A DNA stretch of 64,000 nt. Origin: Nostoc sp. LPT. GTDB taxonomy: Bacteria > Cyanobacteriota > Cyanobacteriia > Cyanobacteriales > Nostocaceae. Shown piece by piece: positions 53,403 to 62,952 of this stretch. Under the pieces are notes generated by a model. The model saw only the letters and a program-made list of their open reading frames with translations, was not told the DNA's origin and searched no databases. How positions within the stretch are numbered: the stretch's first letter is position 1; each line of letters begins with the position of its first letter. The stretch is from contig NZ_JABXKF010000044.1 of the NCBI RefSeq assembly GCF_017115165.1, positions 27,398 through 91,397 on the forward strand. Reading direction: 5' to 3'. The translations under genes and the position numbers were made by a program.

Positions 53403-54683
53403 GTGGGAAAAAACATCTATCAGCCCAGTAAAAATATTAGCTTTCATCGCTGTCTCAAAGCAATCCTAGTAGTTTTATTAGTCTGGGGTGGCGTGAGTTT
53501 ACTGCATTGGCTACCAGAAACACAATGGTTGATGTTGGGATTAACGGCAATCCTGACTGTGCAAACGTTACGGATGCTGATAGCCAAACCAGCGACGGCG
53601 GTGATGGAGAGTGAGATTTATTTACCGCCAGTCTCGATTTTAGTTCCGGCTAAAAATGAAAGTCCAGTCTTGCCCGATCTAGTTTACAGCTTATACCAAT
53701 TGAATTACCCAAGCGATTCCCTAGATATCTGGGTTGTTGATGATGGTAGTACCGATGAAACTCCCCAGATATTGAGGGAATTACAAACTCAATTTCCATC
53801 TTTACAAGTTCATCGACGGGAATCTAAAGGTGGTAAATCAGGGGCCTTGAATGCAGTGTTTCCCTTTACGCAAGGGGAGATTATCCTAGTCTGTGATGCG
53901 GATGCTCAGTTAAGAGCCAATTTTCTCCAGCAAACAGTACCTCTGTTTCAGAAGCAAGCGATCGGTGCGGTGCAAGTGCGAAAAGTGATTTCTAATGCTA
54001 ATACCAATTTCTTAACCCGTTGTCAGCAGATGGAAATGAACTGTGATAGTTTTCTGCAAACCCATCGTATTGCTATTGGTGGAATGTCTGAACTGCGAGG
54101 TAATGGGATGTTAGTTAGTCGGGAATTGTTAGAAAAGTGTCAAGGTTGGAATGAGAACACTGTCACCGATGATTTGGATCTTTGCTTCAAACTCTATTTA
54201 GCAGGTGCGGAAATGGAGTTTGTTACAGTTCCATCAATTCAGGAAGAAGGTGTAACTACTTGGGAAAAACTTTGGAATCAACGCTGTCGTTGGGCTGAAG
54301 GTGGCTATCAGCGTTATCTGGATTACTTTCCTCAAATTCTGACTTTAGGTTGGGCAAAAGAAATTGATTTACTATTGTTTTTTATATTGCAATTCCTTTT
54401 GCCAATTGGACTAATACCCGATTTATTGTGGACAATATTTCATAGCCATCATCCAGTTTTATTTCCCCTCCAGACATTACTCAGCATCATTCTGACAATT
54501 GCCTTTATTGCTGGAGTTTACCAATTTCAAAATTTACGAGGATGGTCTTTGCTTTGGGCAACAATTCAAGGATCATTATACATGGTGCATTGGATTCCTG
54601 TGATGATTGTGACAACTTTAAAGATGTGTGTGCAGGAGCGATCGCACTGGGTTAAAACTGAACATCATGGTCGAATTACTTAA
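53403..54683 (+). CDS. Processive-type GT2 glycosyltransferase, membrane bound
   Basis: 426 residues from GTG 53403. Two N-terminal helices (~17-35, ~40-57), then a GT-A domain: VSILVPAKNESPVLPDLV, WVVDDGSTDET (first Asp), CDADAQL (DxD), VTDDLDLCFKLYLAG (TDDxD) and QRCRW (QxxRW). This motif set is that of cellulose/hyaluronan/poly-GlcNAc synthases. At least three C-terminal helices follow (~318-415). It should polymerise or extend an extracellular polysaccharide. The preceding exported NTF2-like gene is co-transcribed. Confidence 0.9.
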   Translation: MGKNIYQPSKNISFHRCLKAILVVLLVWGGVSLLHWLPETQWLMLGLTAILTVQTLRMLIAKPATAVMESEIYLPPVSILVPAKNESPVLPDLVYSLYQLNYPSDSLDIWVVDDGSTDETPQILRELQTQFPSLQVHRRESKGGKSGALNAVFPFTQGEIILVCDADAQLRANFLQQTVPLFQKQAIGAVQVRKVISNANTNFLTRCQQMEMNCDSFLQTHRIAIGGMSELRGNGMLVSRELLEKCQGWNENTVTDDLDLCFKLYLAGAEMEFVTVPSIQEEGVTTWEKLWNQRCRWAEGGYQRYLDYFPQILTLGWAKEIDLLLFFILQFLLPIGLIPDLLWTIFHSHHPVLFPLQTLLSIILTIAFIAGVYQFQNLRGWSLLWATIQGSLYMVHWIPVMIVTTLKMCVQERSHWVKTEHHGRIT

Positions 54684-55059
54684 ATAAAGTTGCAGTATGG
54701 TTTATTAATTAGGTGGTAAAATCTTGAAGCAGTAAGCTTTTGAAGTAAAAAATCTCCGAATTTAAGTTTATTTATGGAGTAGTTTAAACAGATCAATATT
54801 TGCTTTCAATTTATAGCAAATAGTGTCAGCAATTTTTCATTTTTAGAAAGTAGGGAAGCAATACTACTGTTCCACTGGTAGCTAATATTCAGAAAAGCGT
54901 TGGATATGAAGGCATAATCAAAAGGCGAACTTTTTTTCCATTCTTCCTGTTCGACAAAGTCTGCTGACTCATGAGAAGGTCGTGGCATTGGTACGGTAGG
55001 TGCTTGTGTGAGTATGCATACTTATTGATTTTATTATGGTTGTGCTAGCAGACTTGATA
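54684..55059. other. Intergenic, no gene supported
   Basis: 376 bp between converging genes. A 60-codon minus ORF (54806-54988) lacks an SD and recognisable features. No strong terminator hairpin is visible. Confidence 0.45.
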
Positions 55060-56148
55060 TTAAGTCCAATAAAGAATTTCTGCATTTGAAAAGCGCCTAC
55101 TAATCTCCGTCTCAAAAAAGCAACGCAACGCCTTCATTGTGTCCTTATCATAAACGTACTTAGTTCCGCCAAACTTATTACGCTTGACACTGCGTTTTGC
55201 CTCATCCATCTCTAATTTGGATTGCGGATACCAAGTTTGTAAAACTTCTTTTGATCCTGGTGTAAACCGATGCGAGATTAGTTCAAAAGTAAGGTTACAC
55301 TCAAAATCCAGTGCCTCGTTTATCTGGTCAAACAAAGAACTATAGTGCATCTGCCAATCGTCTATCGGCATAATTGGCGCGATAACTAAGCCTACTGGAT
55401 AACCACCACCGCCACGCTCTAATGGTAGCGCTAACCGTCGCAATGCATTCAGTCTGGATGTTACGGATGCTGTGCCACCTTCAAACTTGCCAGAAATCGG
55501 TGCTGCATTAACACTCATGCGACAACGGGTATGCCCATTGTGTGGTAAGTTGAGTAACCCATCCACAGCATCAAATTTTGATACCCAACGTAAATGTGCA
55601 TTACTACGAGTGCCAAAGTAACGGATACATTCAGCTAGGCTTCCAGTTAGATGCTCAATACCCAATGGGTCTGTGTAACAGCTAACTTCAAAACTCGTGT
55701 TTTTACTTTGTTGCTCGTAGTTAGCTAAGTTCTCTAATATCTGCGGTAAGTTAGCAAAAACGCGGATAACAGGTGGCCCTGACAAGCTACCAGCTAAGTA
55801 GCAGTATTGACAATGAGCCGGACAACCCTCAGCAATGTGAAACTGCCAATCCGCAGAAGGTGGAATGGGACTCAGTTTAAAAGAACTGGGTGGTGCAGTA
55901 ACCACTGCTAAGGTACGCTTGGCGATGTTGTAAGTATCCCGCTCAGACTCACCGCGCAGTCCCTTGAGACGATTCTGTGATAATTCTTCGATTGGTAAGT
56001 TGAGTGACTGTACACGTGTAAGAATCTGCTGCCCCCAAACCTCATTTAAGGCAGCAGGTGTAAACAGTACCCGTTCAGGTATCCACAATCTTGGCGATTT
56101 TATTTGTGTATCTGATACTGAAACCTGGTCTGTAATTGTATTCAGCAA
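55060..56148 (-). CDS. SPL-family (spore photoproduct lyase-like) radical SAM protein
   Basis: 362 residues. AEGCPAHCQYCYLAG contains CxxxCxxC, the 4Fe-4S/SAM motif. FHIAEGC upstream and SCYTDPLGIEHLTGSL, HTRCRMSVNAAPISGKFEGGTASV and a C-terminal SKLEMDEAKRSVKRNKFGGTKYVY match the SplB fold. In Bacillus SplB repairs spore thymine photoproduct; cyanobacteria make no such spores, so a different repair or modification reaction is likely. A RemA-like gene lies 37 bp upstream on the same strand, hence probably co-transcribed. Confidence 0.88.
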   Translation of the reverse strand: MLNTITDQVSVSDTQIKSPRLWIPERVLFTPAALNEVWGQQILTRVQSLNLPIEELSQNRLKGLRGESERDTYNIAKRTLAVVTAPPSSFKLSPIPPSADWQFHIAEGCPAHCQYCYLAGSLSGPPVIRVFANLPQILENLANYEQQSKNTSFEVSCYTDPLGIEHLTGSLAECIRYFGTRSNAHLRWVSKFDAVDGLLNLPHNGHTRCRMSVNAAPISGKFEGGTASVTSRLNALRRLALPLERGGGGYPVGLVIAPIMPIDDWQMHYSSLFDQINEALDFECNLTFELISHRFTPGSKEVLQTWYPQSKLEMDEAKRSVKRNKFGGTKYVYDKDTMKALRCFFETEISRRFSNAEILYWT

Positions 56149-56185
56149 TATCTTTCTCCGTTATTTAGTTTGCTGATTTGTGCAA

Positions 56186-56542
56186 TTAATTTTCAAGGAC
56201 TTGCTTAATTCGTCGCTCTAACAAGTCAAGATCCAAAGTGCCTTCATCACGGTTAATTCTACGCACAGTCGAATTAACATTACCTAAATTTACCAATAAA
56301 TCTTGAAGAATTTCTTGCTGCTGACGTGCTTGGGTAATTTCGCGTGGCTCCTGTACTAAATCACGCACAATGGTATCTTCAGCACGAGAGGCGATAATTG
56401 GATCGCTTTGCCCTTGAATGTGAACAAAGGTTCGTCGCCCAGGACCTCGTTCTTCTTCTATTGGGATAACTGCTGTAACTTGGTCAGAACGCACATATTT
56501 TCCAAATCCTAAATGGACTAGCTCTGATGAAAGTATTTTCAT
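56186..56542 (-). CDS. RemA-like (DUF370) protein
   Basis: 118 residues. ELVHLGFGKYVRSDQVTAVIPIEEERGPGRRTFVHIQGQSDPIIASRAEDTIVRDL matches the DUF370/RemA core, which in Bacillus forms octameric rings that bind DNA and activate matrix genes. Here the core is followed by a helical extension (TQARQQQEILQDLLVNLGNVNSTVRRINRDEG) not found in RemA. In cyanobacteria its targets are unknown. It is the first gene of a pair with the SPL-type radical SAM gene, which suggests a link to DNA state or repair. Confidence 0.78.
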   Translation of the reverse strand: MKILSSELVHLGFGKYVRSDQVTAVIPIEEERGPGRRTFVHIQGQSDPIIASRAEDTIVRDLVQEPREITQARQQQEILQDLLVNLGNVNSTVRRINRDEGTLDLDLLERRIKQVLEN

Positions 56543-56939
56543 ATAGTTGAAGCCGAATTTTTAAATCTTACTTATATTATAAAATCTCCAAAAGCGACTT
56601 AAAACCATAGACCATACGGGTTATACCCAATTAAAAGTAGTAGTTATATTTGCTTACACCAATTCTATGTGAGACACCTCCCAAATGTTACCAGGACGTT
56701 TGATCACAAGACGGCTAAAGCCAAGCAGTCACATTTTTAATGAAGCCTATTCTCTTTACTAACTGGCAGAAATAGACCTGATCGCATGTAACTTTATAGA
56801 AAAAGGCTGAAACATACTTACTAAACTTGATATAAATCTTTCTGAGGAGGGACGGACTTACTCAAACCTCAGGAGAATATGGAAAAAGTGAGAAGAGCTT
56901 GTCATAACCGATAAAACCTGTAGTCTGGAGTTAATAATC
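56543..56939. other. Intergenic, divergent promoters expected
   Basis: About 400 bp, AT-rich, no gene. GAGGAGGGACGG near 56846 resembles an SD but precedes no ORF. Nothing else is clear. Confidence 0.45.
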
Positions 56940-57494
56940 ATGGCCGATGTAACGAATGTAGCGACTAAGCTTGCTGATCTAAAGCTTTTTCAGAATGTTT
57001 TGTTGGAAAGTGAGCAAAAGTTAATAGCACAGACGGACGACAATACGATTTGCGAGCGGCTCCAAGGAATGATAAACAGCGATCGCTTAAATCTCGGCGT
57101 CATCGAAGCAGTTATTTCTAAATACGGCAACGCAGCAGAACCTCGCGACATTACTCAACAACATGCCCAGAAGGTAAGCCAAATGATGAGCGGGTCCGAG
57201 CTAACTCTGTATGACAAGTACTTACAGCTTGAGTTGCTAAAGCATCAACAGACAATGACCGGACTGGTTCTACACAAGGTTGCCCAGTCCTTGAATGATG
57301 ACCTTCAAGATTTGATGGAACCGCTCAACCGAGTTAATTTTGAAAATCGTGCTCACCAAGAGATTCTTAAAGGCGTTCTTTACTTCGTCGGAACACGAGA
57401 GATAGCTGGTAAGGAACCTGACATGGGTCTGTGGGCTAGCGTTGAACAGGGAATTGCAGCCCTTAAGGGTGTTATAAGCAGCGCGGTAAACTAG
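56940..57494 (+). CDS. Predicted four-helix protein (hemerythrin/ferritin-like)
   Basis: 184 residues, almost wholly helical, no signal peptide. LFQNVLLESEQKLIAQTDD, EAVISKYGNAAEPRDITQQHAQKVSQM, LYDKYLQLELLKHQQTMTGLVLHKVAQ and NRVNFENRAHQEILKGVLYFVG lay down spaced His and Glu residues on successive helices, the pattern of hemerythrin-HHE-like di-iron bundles found in Nostoc. The metal site is inferred, not proven. TCTGGAG lies before the ATG at a suboptimal distance. Lone gene. Confidence 0.65.
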   Translation: MADVTNVATKLADLKLFQNVLLESEQKLIAQTDDNTICERLQGMINSDRLNLGVIEAVISKYGNAAEPRDITQQHAQKVSQMMSGSELTLYDKYLQLELLKHQQTMTGLVLHKVAQSLNDDLQDLMEPLNRVNFENRAHQEILKGVLYFVGTREIAGKEPDMGLWASVEQGIAALKGVISSAVN

Positions 57495-57519
57495 TAGCAA
57501 TGAGTGGCATTGGGCAGCT

Positions 57520-57893
57520 AAGAGGTCGCGGAAAATCTCAACGTTTACCAATACTCACCAGTACAGGTTCTGGTAGTTGCCGTGGTCGTAGCTAATGCTG
57601 GCTACAAGATAGTTACCCACAAAGGCTTCTTGGTCATAAAAGGAGATTTCGAGAATGGTTGGGGCTTCTACTACTTCTTCAGAAATCGGAGGTCATTGAT
57701 TCCCCACTTCCGAATTCCGACTTACTACTTCCGACTTAATTGGGTGATGCCATTGGATGAAGCGTAGACATCGGGCAACTGTAGTAGCACGGAATTTCTC
57801 TTTGCCGTTGACCATGACTAGCCAAGGTTGGGTTACGAATTCATCGTGGTCATAAGAACCTTGCCCTAGAATAAAACCCAGCGACAGCAACAA
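57520..57893 (-). pseudogene. Decayed fragments of a Nostoc paralogous family
   Basis: Two minus-strand stretches look like pieces of related genes. 57693-57893 reads LGFILGQGSYDHDEFVTQPW then LVMVNGKEKFRATTVARC. 57520-57690 reads APTILEISFYDQEAFVGNYL then VASISYDHGNYQNLYW, a TGA (57555-57557), and VLVNVEIFRDL. Both share the SYDH...W.V.VNG.E.FR pattern. No complete frame remains. Their function is unknown to me. Confidence 0.55.
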
Positions 57894-58255
57894 TTACGGT
57901 TACTGCTGTTGAGGTCCCAAAGTTGACAGAGGAAGAACAGTGCGATCGCCTGCACTTGGAACGCAAAGTGGAGAAAGCTGTTTTTGAAGCAGGGAAGGCA
58001 CTGATGGAGTTACGAGACAGACGGCTGTACCGTTCAACCCACCACCCTTTTGAAGAATATTGCCGCGATCGTGGTTACAACCGCTGACAGCCTTACCTTT
58101 TAACGGACGCAGCTGTTGTTTTTGATAATTTGCTTGAGAAATGTGATCCAATGGATCACATTTTGCCAACTAGCGAACGCCAAGTCCGACCAATGACCAA
58201 GCTTGAACCCCATGAACAGCAAGAAGTATGGCAACAGGCGGTGGAACAGTTATGA
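57875..58255 (+). pseudogene. Remnant of a replication/partition-type DNA-binding protein gene
   Basis: One frame runs from 57875 to TGA 58253-58255 with a single internal TGA near 58085 and no start codon. It reads LTEEEQCDRLHLERKVEKAVFE, AGKALMELRDRRLYRSTHHPFEEYC, stop, then LLTDAAVVFDNLLEKCDPMDHILPT and SERQVRPMTKLEPHEQQEVW. The second part resembles plasmid- or phage-type DNA-binding proteins with a QVRPL-type motif. It is interrupted and 5'-truncated. Confidence 0.65.
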
Positions 58256-58483
58256 TTTCATCCTTGAAGCTCTGTTTCATGAAGCTTTATTCTATGCATC
58301 TTTATAAAGAATTAGTAGTTTGGAGCTTATACCTTGGTTGCACAGGATACTTAAGCCTTGCCTTCAGGAGGTTATCGGTATGTTGACAATATTCAATCAC
58401 AAGCGATCGCCATTTCCAATAAATTCCCAACCTATAATCACCCTAAACAGATCCAATAACAACCAAAAGGCAATAAAAGAATC

Positions 58484-60190
58484 ATGTTGGATTTGCTGAT
58501 TCAAAACGGGTTAATTTTCGATGGTTTAGCTTCTCCACCTGTTCGCAGAGATATCGGCATTCAAAACGGACAGATTGTCATCCTAGCACCCTCCTTAACT
58601 ACTCCAACGCGTGAAGTAGTTGATGCTTCTGGGTTATGGGTGACACCTGGATTTATAGATATTCACACCCACTACGATTTAGAGTTAGAAATTGCACCAG
58701 GATTGAGTGAATCAGTGCGTCATGGTGTTACCAGCGTGGTCATTGGTAACTGTAGCTTGTCTGTTGCGATCGCAGAACCCCAAATACTGGCTGATATTTT
58801 TCAGAGAGTAGAGACACTTTCGCATCAGTTGATTGCAAAATGGCTACAAAAGTCGGTTTCCTGGCAGACACCAGCAGAATATTTACAGCATTTGCAACAG
58901 CTACCCCTTGGGCCCAATGTTGCCCCAATGTTTGGACACAGTGCCTTACGCGCTCATGTGATGGGATTAGAACGCAGTTTAACGGTTCAGCCGACAAAAT
59001 TTGAACTAAAAGTTATGCAGCGCATAGCTACAGATGCTTTAGACGCTGGCTTTATTGGTATTTCTATTGATATGTTTCCCTGGCATCGGATGAGTGGAGA
59101 ATGGCAAGACTGTACAATTCCCTCTCAACACGCCAAATTTAAAGAATATGCAATGTTGGCGGATTTGTGTCGGCGGGGTGATAGCGTTTTTCAAGTCACA
59201 CCCAATTTACAACGACTTGCTTCCTTTGTGGATATTCTGCGTATAGGTTCAGGAATTGGACAAAAACCACTGCGGCTAACTGTCCTCTCAGCCTTGGATG
59301 CCGTACACGATCGCAAACTATGGCGAATATTTTCCCCCCTGCTTTTTATTTGGAATCGGCTTCTAAATGGTAATGTGCGCTTTCAAACCTTAACCGAACC
59401 CTTTACCATTTACTCTGATGGATCTGTCACGCCCTTAGTTGAAGAATTCTCCACAGGCGCACAACTCAATGGCTGTCAGTCACGAGAAAAAAGGCAACAA
59501 CTATGGGCATCGGAAATTTTTCGTCGTCAGTTTCGCCAAGAATGGCTTAGTAAATGGCGTAAATCATTCCATCGTCAGTTAGATTTAATGGAAGTTATTC
59601 ACTGTCCCGAAGCAAGTTGGCAAGGGTTAAGTTTTGCCCAAATTGCTCGTCAAAACCAACAAGAACCAGTAGATTTATTTATCTACGCATTACAAAAATA
59701 CGATACAGATTTACGCTGGGTGGCGACAGGAGCGAACGATCGCCTAAAACCCCGTTTAGCGATGATGCAGCATCCCTATATTTTGCCTGGTTTTACCGAT
59801 GCTGGCGCTCACGTCCGTAACCTGGGCTACTATGATGGAGCTTTGTCTTTGCTCAAACAAGCAGTTGCAACGAAGTTCCTTTCACCTGAAGCTGCGATTT
59901 GCCGTGTTACCGGAGAACCTGCTGGTTGGTTTGGTCTTGATACGGGAGTTCTGAAAGTTGGTGCGAAAGCGGATATAGTTTTACTCGATCCCAATGCTTT
60001 AAATCAGCCAATTAGCCCGCAGGTGCAGATATCAGATCCAGTTTTAGATGGTGAACCTCGGATGGTTAAGCGTGGTTCGGATGAGATTGTGCAAAGGGTT
60101 TATATTAATGGGATTCAGGTTGTTTGTCGGGGGAAAGTGAGCGATCGCTTGGGGCGGGAAAAGTTGGGAACTGTTTTGTTTCCTGGTTGA
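58484..60190 (+). CDS. N-acyl-D-amino-acid deacylase-type amidohydrolase
   Basis: 568 residues. The N-terminal small beta domain (LLIQNGLIFDGLASPPVRRDIGIQNG) and VTPGFIDIHTHYDLEL, whose HxH binds zinc, define the amidohydrolase superfamily. GVTSVVIGNCSLSV is characteristic of the D-aminoacylase/dihydropyrimidinase group, and GFTDAGAHVRN near the end supplies the late catalytic Asp. It should remove an N-acyl group from a D-amino acid or a similar amide. Lone gene ~225 bp after the decayed region. An upstream SD is not obvious. Confidence 0.87.
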   Translation: MLDLLIQNGLIFDGLASPPVRRDIGIQNGQIVILAPSLTTPTREVVDASGLWVTPGFIDIHTHYDLELEIAPGLSESVRHGVTSVVIGNCSLSVAIAEPQILADIFQRVETLSHQLIAKWLQKSVSWQTPAEYLQHLQQLPLGPNVAPMFGHSALRAHVMGLERSLTVQPTKFELKVMQRIATDALDAGFIGISIDMFPWHRMSGEWQDCTIPSQHAKFKEYAMLADLCRRGDSVFQVTPNLQRLASFVDILRIGSGIGQKPLRLTVLSALDAVHDRKLWRIFSPLLFIWNRLLNGNVRFQTLTEPFTIYSDGSVTPLVEEFSTGAQLNGCQSREKRQQLWASEIFRRQFRQEWLSKWRKSFHRQLDLMEVIHCPEASWQGLSFAQIARQNQQEPVDLFIYALQKYDTDLRWVATGANDRLKPRLAMMQHPYILPGFTDAGAHVRNLGYYDGALSLLKQAVATKFLSPEAAICRVTGEPAGWFGLDTGVLKVGAKADIVLLDPNALNQPISPQVQISDPVLDGEPRMVKRGSDEIVQRVYINGIQVVCRGKVSDRLGREKLGTVLFPG

Positions 60191-60320
60191 ATTATTTCAC
60201 GCAGAGGCATAGAGACGCAAAGAGAGATAAAAAGCCTGTAATTACCCATAAAATCAGGGATTTATGCTGTAAAATCACGTAAGTCCTAATTGTTTATTTT
60301 GGATAAACTTTATTTAAAAT

Positions 60321-61499
60321 ATGCATGAGTTAGCATTAGACAATAGGAAATTAAAAGAATTAATTAAGAAGTGTAGACATTTCTCAATCAAGCCTCTTGA
60401 CCTACCTAGCTATGAAAGAGGTATCAAGCAGAATCAAAACGTTAGGGAATTGCTCTCTGAGCTTGTCGATGCAGCCGTTCAAGATTTATTGGCTTTGTCA
60501 AATGACGAAAAAAAAAGCTTAGTAAAAAGCTTTCCTCCTGCAATAGAGATGTTTTCAGATTTAGATCCTTCTCAAAAGGATGAAAAGGAATTAAGGAGAA
60601 TTGCAGTCTATTACATTGTTGCTGAATTGCATCGCAGCAATTTTTCATTCAAAGCAATAGTTAATGAAAATATTGACAACAGTACAGTTTTCCAAATTTT
60701 TCCTGAACTTAAGGAAAGGTTAGACAAAGATAACTTGCTATTTATTGATGGCGAACTGATAATGCATGATTATGGTATTGAGTACAAGGACTATATTATT
60801 CAATACCATCGTTTTTTACGGAGTAGATACCTTTCATACTCAAACTCAGGTTTTTTAGGGCGATGGATAACTTATTATCAAAAAACACAATCATTCAATC
60901 AATTCAGAATTGCAATAGATCACCACAGTACATTGAAATCAAAAGAAGAATACGATCAGATACTAGAATTCGATACTTGGTATGGGCCGGCATTTGATCC
61001 AGAAAAACTAGATGACCCGAATTATGTTGGGTTAACACTTTTAGGAAGAAATAAAAACTCCCTTTTTGAAGATGAGTATAAATTACATCGAACTGAATTC
61101 TTCTGGAGTTTTAGAGATGGTATCAAAACATTTGAGACAGAAGAGATTTCTGATGATGGTTAGTGGTATGACTGCTACTACTTCAATAAGTATGTTCACA
61201 GTGAGAGAAACGTTACCCATAAAGTTACTCGTCACGTTGATGGAGCCGTAAAAGTTTATTTTAAAACCGATTATGCAAATAGAAAAAATGCAAACTTGCC
61301 AAATAAAGACAGTCACACAAAGATAAAGCTTTGGAGAATAGATGGCAATGTAGACCTTGAGAATTGGATTAACTTAATTACTTTTTTCTATAAGGGTAAT
61401 GAGATGGTATATGAGTATTTTGATCCAGTTGGTTTTGAGGATAAATTTGAGTTACGTGTTAGAGATTTTGAAGCTTGGAAGAAGCAACAAGAGAGTTAA
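60321..61499 (+). pseudogene. Uncharacterised gene split by an in-frame amber codon
   Basis: ATG 60321 opens a frame that hits TAG at 61161-61163 (codon 281) and continues open in the same frame to TAA at 61499, 392 codons in all. The two halves have the same AT-rich codon style, and the second starts WYDCYYFNKYVHSERNVTHKVTRH. TGG to TAG is the simplest cause. The first half has charged helices and RFLRSRYLSYSNSGFLGRWITYYQKTQ; the second is beta-rich. I do not recognise a family. Readthrough, inactivation or sequencing error are all possible. Confidence 0.7.
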
Positions 61500-61515
61500 A
61501 AAATTATTGCTACCA

Positions 61516-62232
61516 AATGACTATTAAAGTATAAATTCTATTATTCGCTGGCAAGTATGATTGTTTTAGTTCATCTGGGAGGCTAAAACCATCAAAACTA
61601 TAAATTAAGGGGATAGTTTGAATCAAAAGGAATCATAAGTTGCCGTGAAGGAAAGCATCTACATTGAAACCAGCATTTTAGGTCACTTGACCGCTAGACC
61701 AACAGACAACCTGATTCTTGCTGCCAACATCAAGATCACACAAGACTGGTGGAATGAAAATTGTAGTTCATTCATAATCTATGCTTCAGAAATTGGTGAG
61801 GATGAAGCAGCTAAGGGAGATCCTGCGATCGCGTCTCAACGGTTGAGTATGTTACAATCCTTCATGCTCCTTGAACTTACACAAGAGGCTCTAGAGCTTG
61901 CCCAAGCATTCCTCAGCCAAAGTAATCTCGCAGCAAAAGCATCAAACGATGCTCTACATATAGCATTGGCAACAGTGTATGGCTTGGACTATCTGCTAAC
62001 ATGGAACTGCAAACAGATGGCAAATGCTTAAATCCAGCGCAAGCTATCACAAATTAGCTCTGATCTTGGGTATGTTTTACCAGTCATTTGTACACCTTAT
62101 GAACTCATAGGATATAACCAAGAGACTTAATCATGTACAAAAACGAAATAGTTGAAGAAATTCACAAGTACAGAGAAGATTACGCTCAATCATTTCAATA
62201 TGATTTGCAAGCTATATTTAACGATTTACAAA
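61516..62232. repeat. Direct repeat of 717+ bp, copy 1 (PIN toxin module)
   Basis: Matches 63284-64000 at a constant offset of 1,768 bp. A few mismatches occur in the first ~30 bp; I see none from the start of the toxin gene onward. The right limit cannot be seen because copy 2 reaches the window edge. Confidence 0.92.
61645..62031 (+). CDS. PIN-domain toxin (VapC-like), copy 1
   Basis: 128 residues from GTG 61645. IYIETSILGHLTARP carries the first PIN acidic residue, EIGEDEAAKGDP the second, and ASNDALHIALATVYGLDYLLTWNCKQMAN the C-terminal Asp cluster, so the ribonuclease active site looks complete. Toxic RNA cleavage is the usual activity. A small antitoxin-like gene follows after 100 bp. 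The whole module is duplicated without change 1,768 bp downstream. The best SD (AAGGA) is rather far from the GTG, so the start could be slightly different. Confidence 0.85.
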   Translation: MKESIYIETSILGHLTARPTDNLILAANIKITQDWWNENCSSFIIYASEIGEDEAAKGDPAIASQRLSMLQSFMLLELTQEALELAQAFLSQSNLAAKASNDALHIALATVYGLDYLLTWNCKQMANA

Positions 62233-62318
62233 GAAAACAAACCGAACACAAGCATAGACTGGTAAGACTCCCAATCAAGCGGGGGTCTAACAAATCACTG
62301 CATCCGAACGCAAGCTAG
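62133..62318 (+). CDS. Small antitoxin-like protein, copy 1
   Basis: 61 residues. MYKNEIVEEIHKYREDYAQSFQYDLQAIFNDLQRKQ is a common cyanobacterial helical domain found beside PIN toxins and thought to be the antitoxin; the basic tail RLVRLPIKRG follows. It begins 100 bp after the PIN gene, an unusual toxin-first order. In copy 2 only the first 33 codons are inside the window. Confidence 0.65.
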   Translation: MYKNEIVEEIHKYREDYAQSFQYDLQAIFNDLQRKQTEHKHRLVRLPIKRGSNKSLHPNAS

Positions 62319-62428
62319 ATCCTACAGCGAAGTGATCGCTGATTAGGAACGTTAGTGCGATCGCTGTTCTTATAGCTTGGGTTAAGTAACGCAACCCAAC
62401 ACTAATATTATCGCTGTGAAGAGAAATT

Positions 62429-62728
62429 TTATTCAATTCTATCCAACCACTGTTTTGGATTGCGTTTTACATGGAAGCAAGCAAGTACAAAAACTGTATC
62501 TTGATCAAAAACGTAGAGAATTATGTATGGAAATCGGCGGATTAATGCTCTTCTTACCTGTTTGTGGATGACTTGGTAAGCAAGGGGTTGTCGTCCAATT
62601 CCCGACAGACAAGCATCAACAGCACGGACGAATTCAGAACCTAAACCTGGATTTTGAGATTCGTACCACTCAAAAGCATCCTGAATATCATATTCTGCTT
62701 CTAGCTGAATAATCAGGTTATAGTTCAT
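62429..62728 (-). CDS. RelE/ParE-family toxin
   Basis: 99 residues. EYDIQDAFEWYESQNPGLGSEFVRAVDACLSGIGRQP followed by VRRALIRRFPYIILYVFDQDTVFVLACFHVKRNPKQW is a standard ParE/RelE fold with its basic and aromatic C-terminal strand. ParE toxins inhibit gyrase while RelE toxins cleave mRNA on the ribosome; the sequence does not settle which. It overlaps its antitoxin gene by one base (TAATG), so translation is coupled. Confidence 0.92.
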   Translation of the reverse strand: MNYNLIIQLEAEYDIQDAFEWYESQNPGLGSEFVRAVDACLSGIGRQPLAYQVIHKQVRRALIRRFPYIILYVFDQDTVFVLACFHVKRNPKQWLDRIE

Positions 62729-62952
62729 TAGGAGAATCTTAACCGTTTTTTAACCTCTTCCCAACTAGAACCACTTGTAGGGTTTTTTTTGTAATTTTCT
62801 AACCGTCGATCTAATTCCTGTTGTTGTGTTGAACTCAAGGGCAGTTCCTCTTGCTGTTCTAAGATACTGTCCCATAAATCTTCAGCCAGTTGGATACGTT
62901 CTGCAATGCTGAGTTCAGAAATATCAAATTTCAAGAGGGGATGCAGACTCAT
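62728..62952 (-). CDS. Addiction-module antitoxin for the ParE/RelE toxin
   Basis: 74 residues. FDISELSIAERIQLAEDLWDSILEQQEELPLSSTQQQELDRRLENYKKNP and SSWEEVKKRLR form the helical addiction-module-component family typically encoded just before a RelE/ParE toxin. The C-terminal part wraps the toxin. Its stop overlaps the toxin start. Autoregulation of the operon is usual in the family but no operator was identified. Confidence 0.9.
   Translation of the reverse strand: MSLHPLLKFDISELSIAERIQLAEDLWDSILEQQEELPLSSTQQQELDRRLENYKKNPTSGSSWEEVKKRLRFS

Noticed and set aside
54806..54988. 60-codon minus ORF
   Set aside because: No SD, no recognisable feature, and it lies between converging genes.
57582..57767. 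61-codon plus ORF
   Set aside because: The minus strand here carries recognisable decayed family sequence, so this is its shadow.
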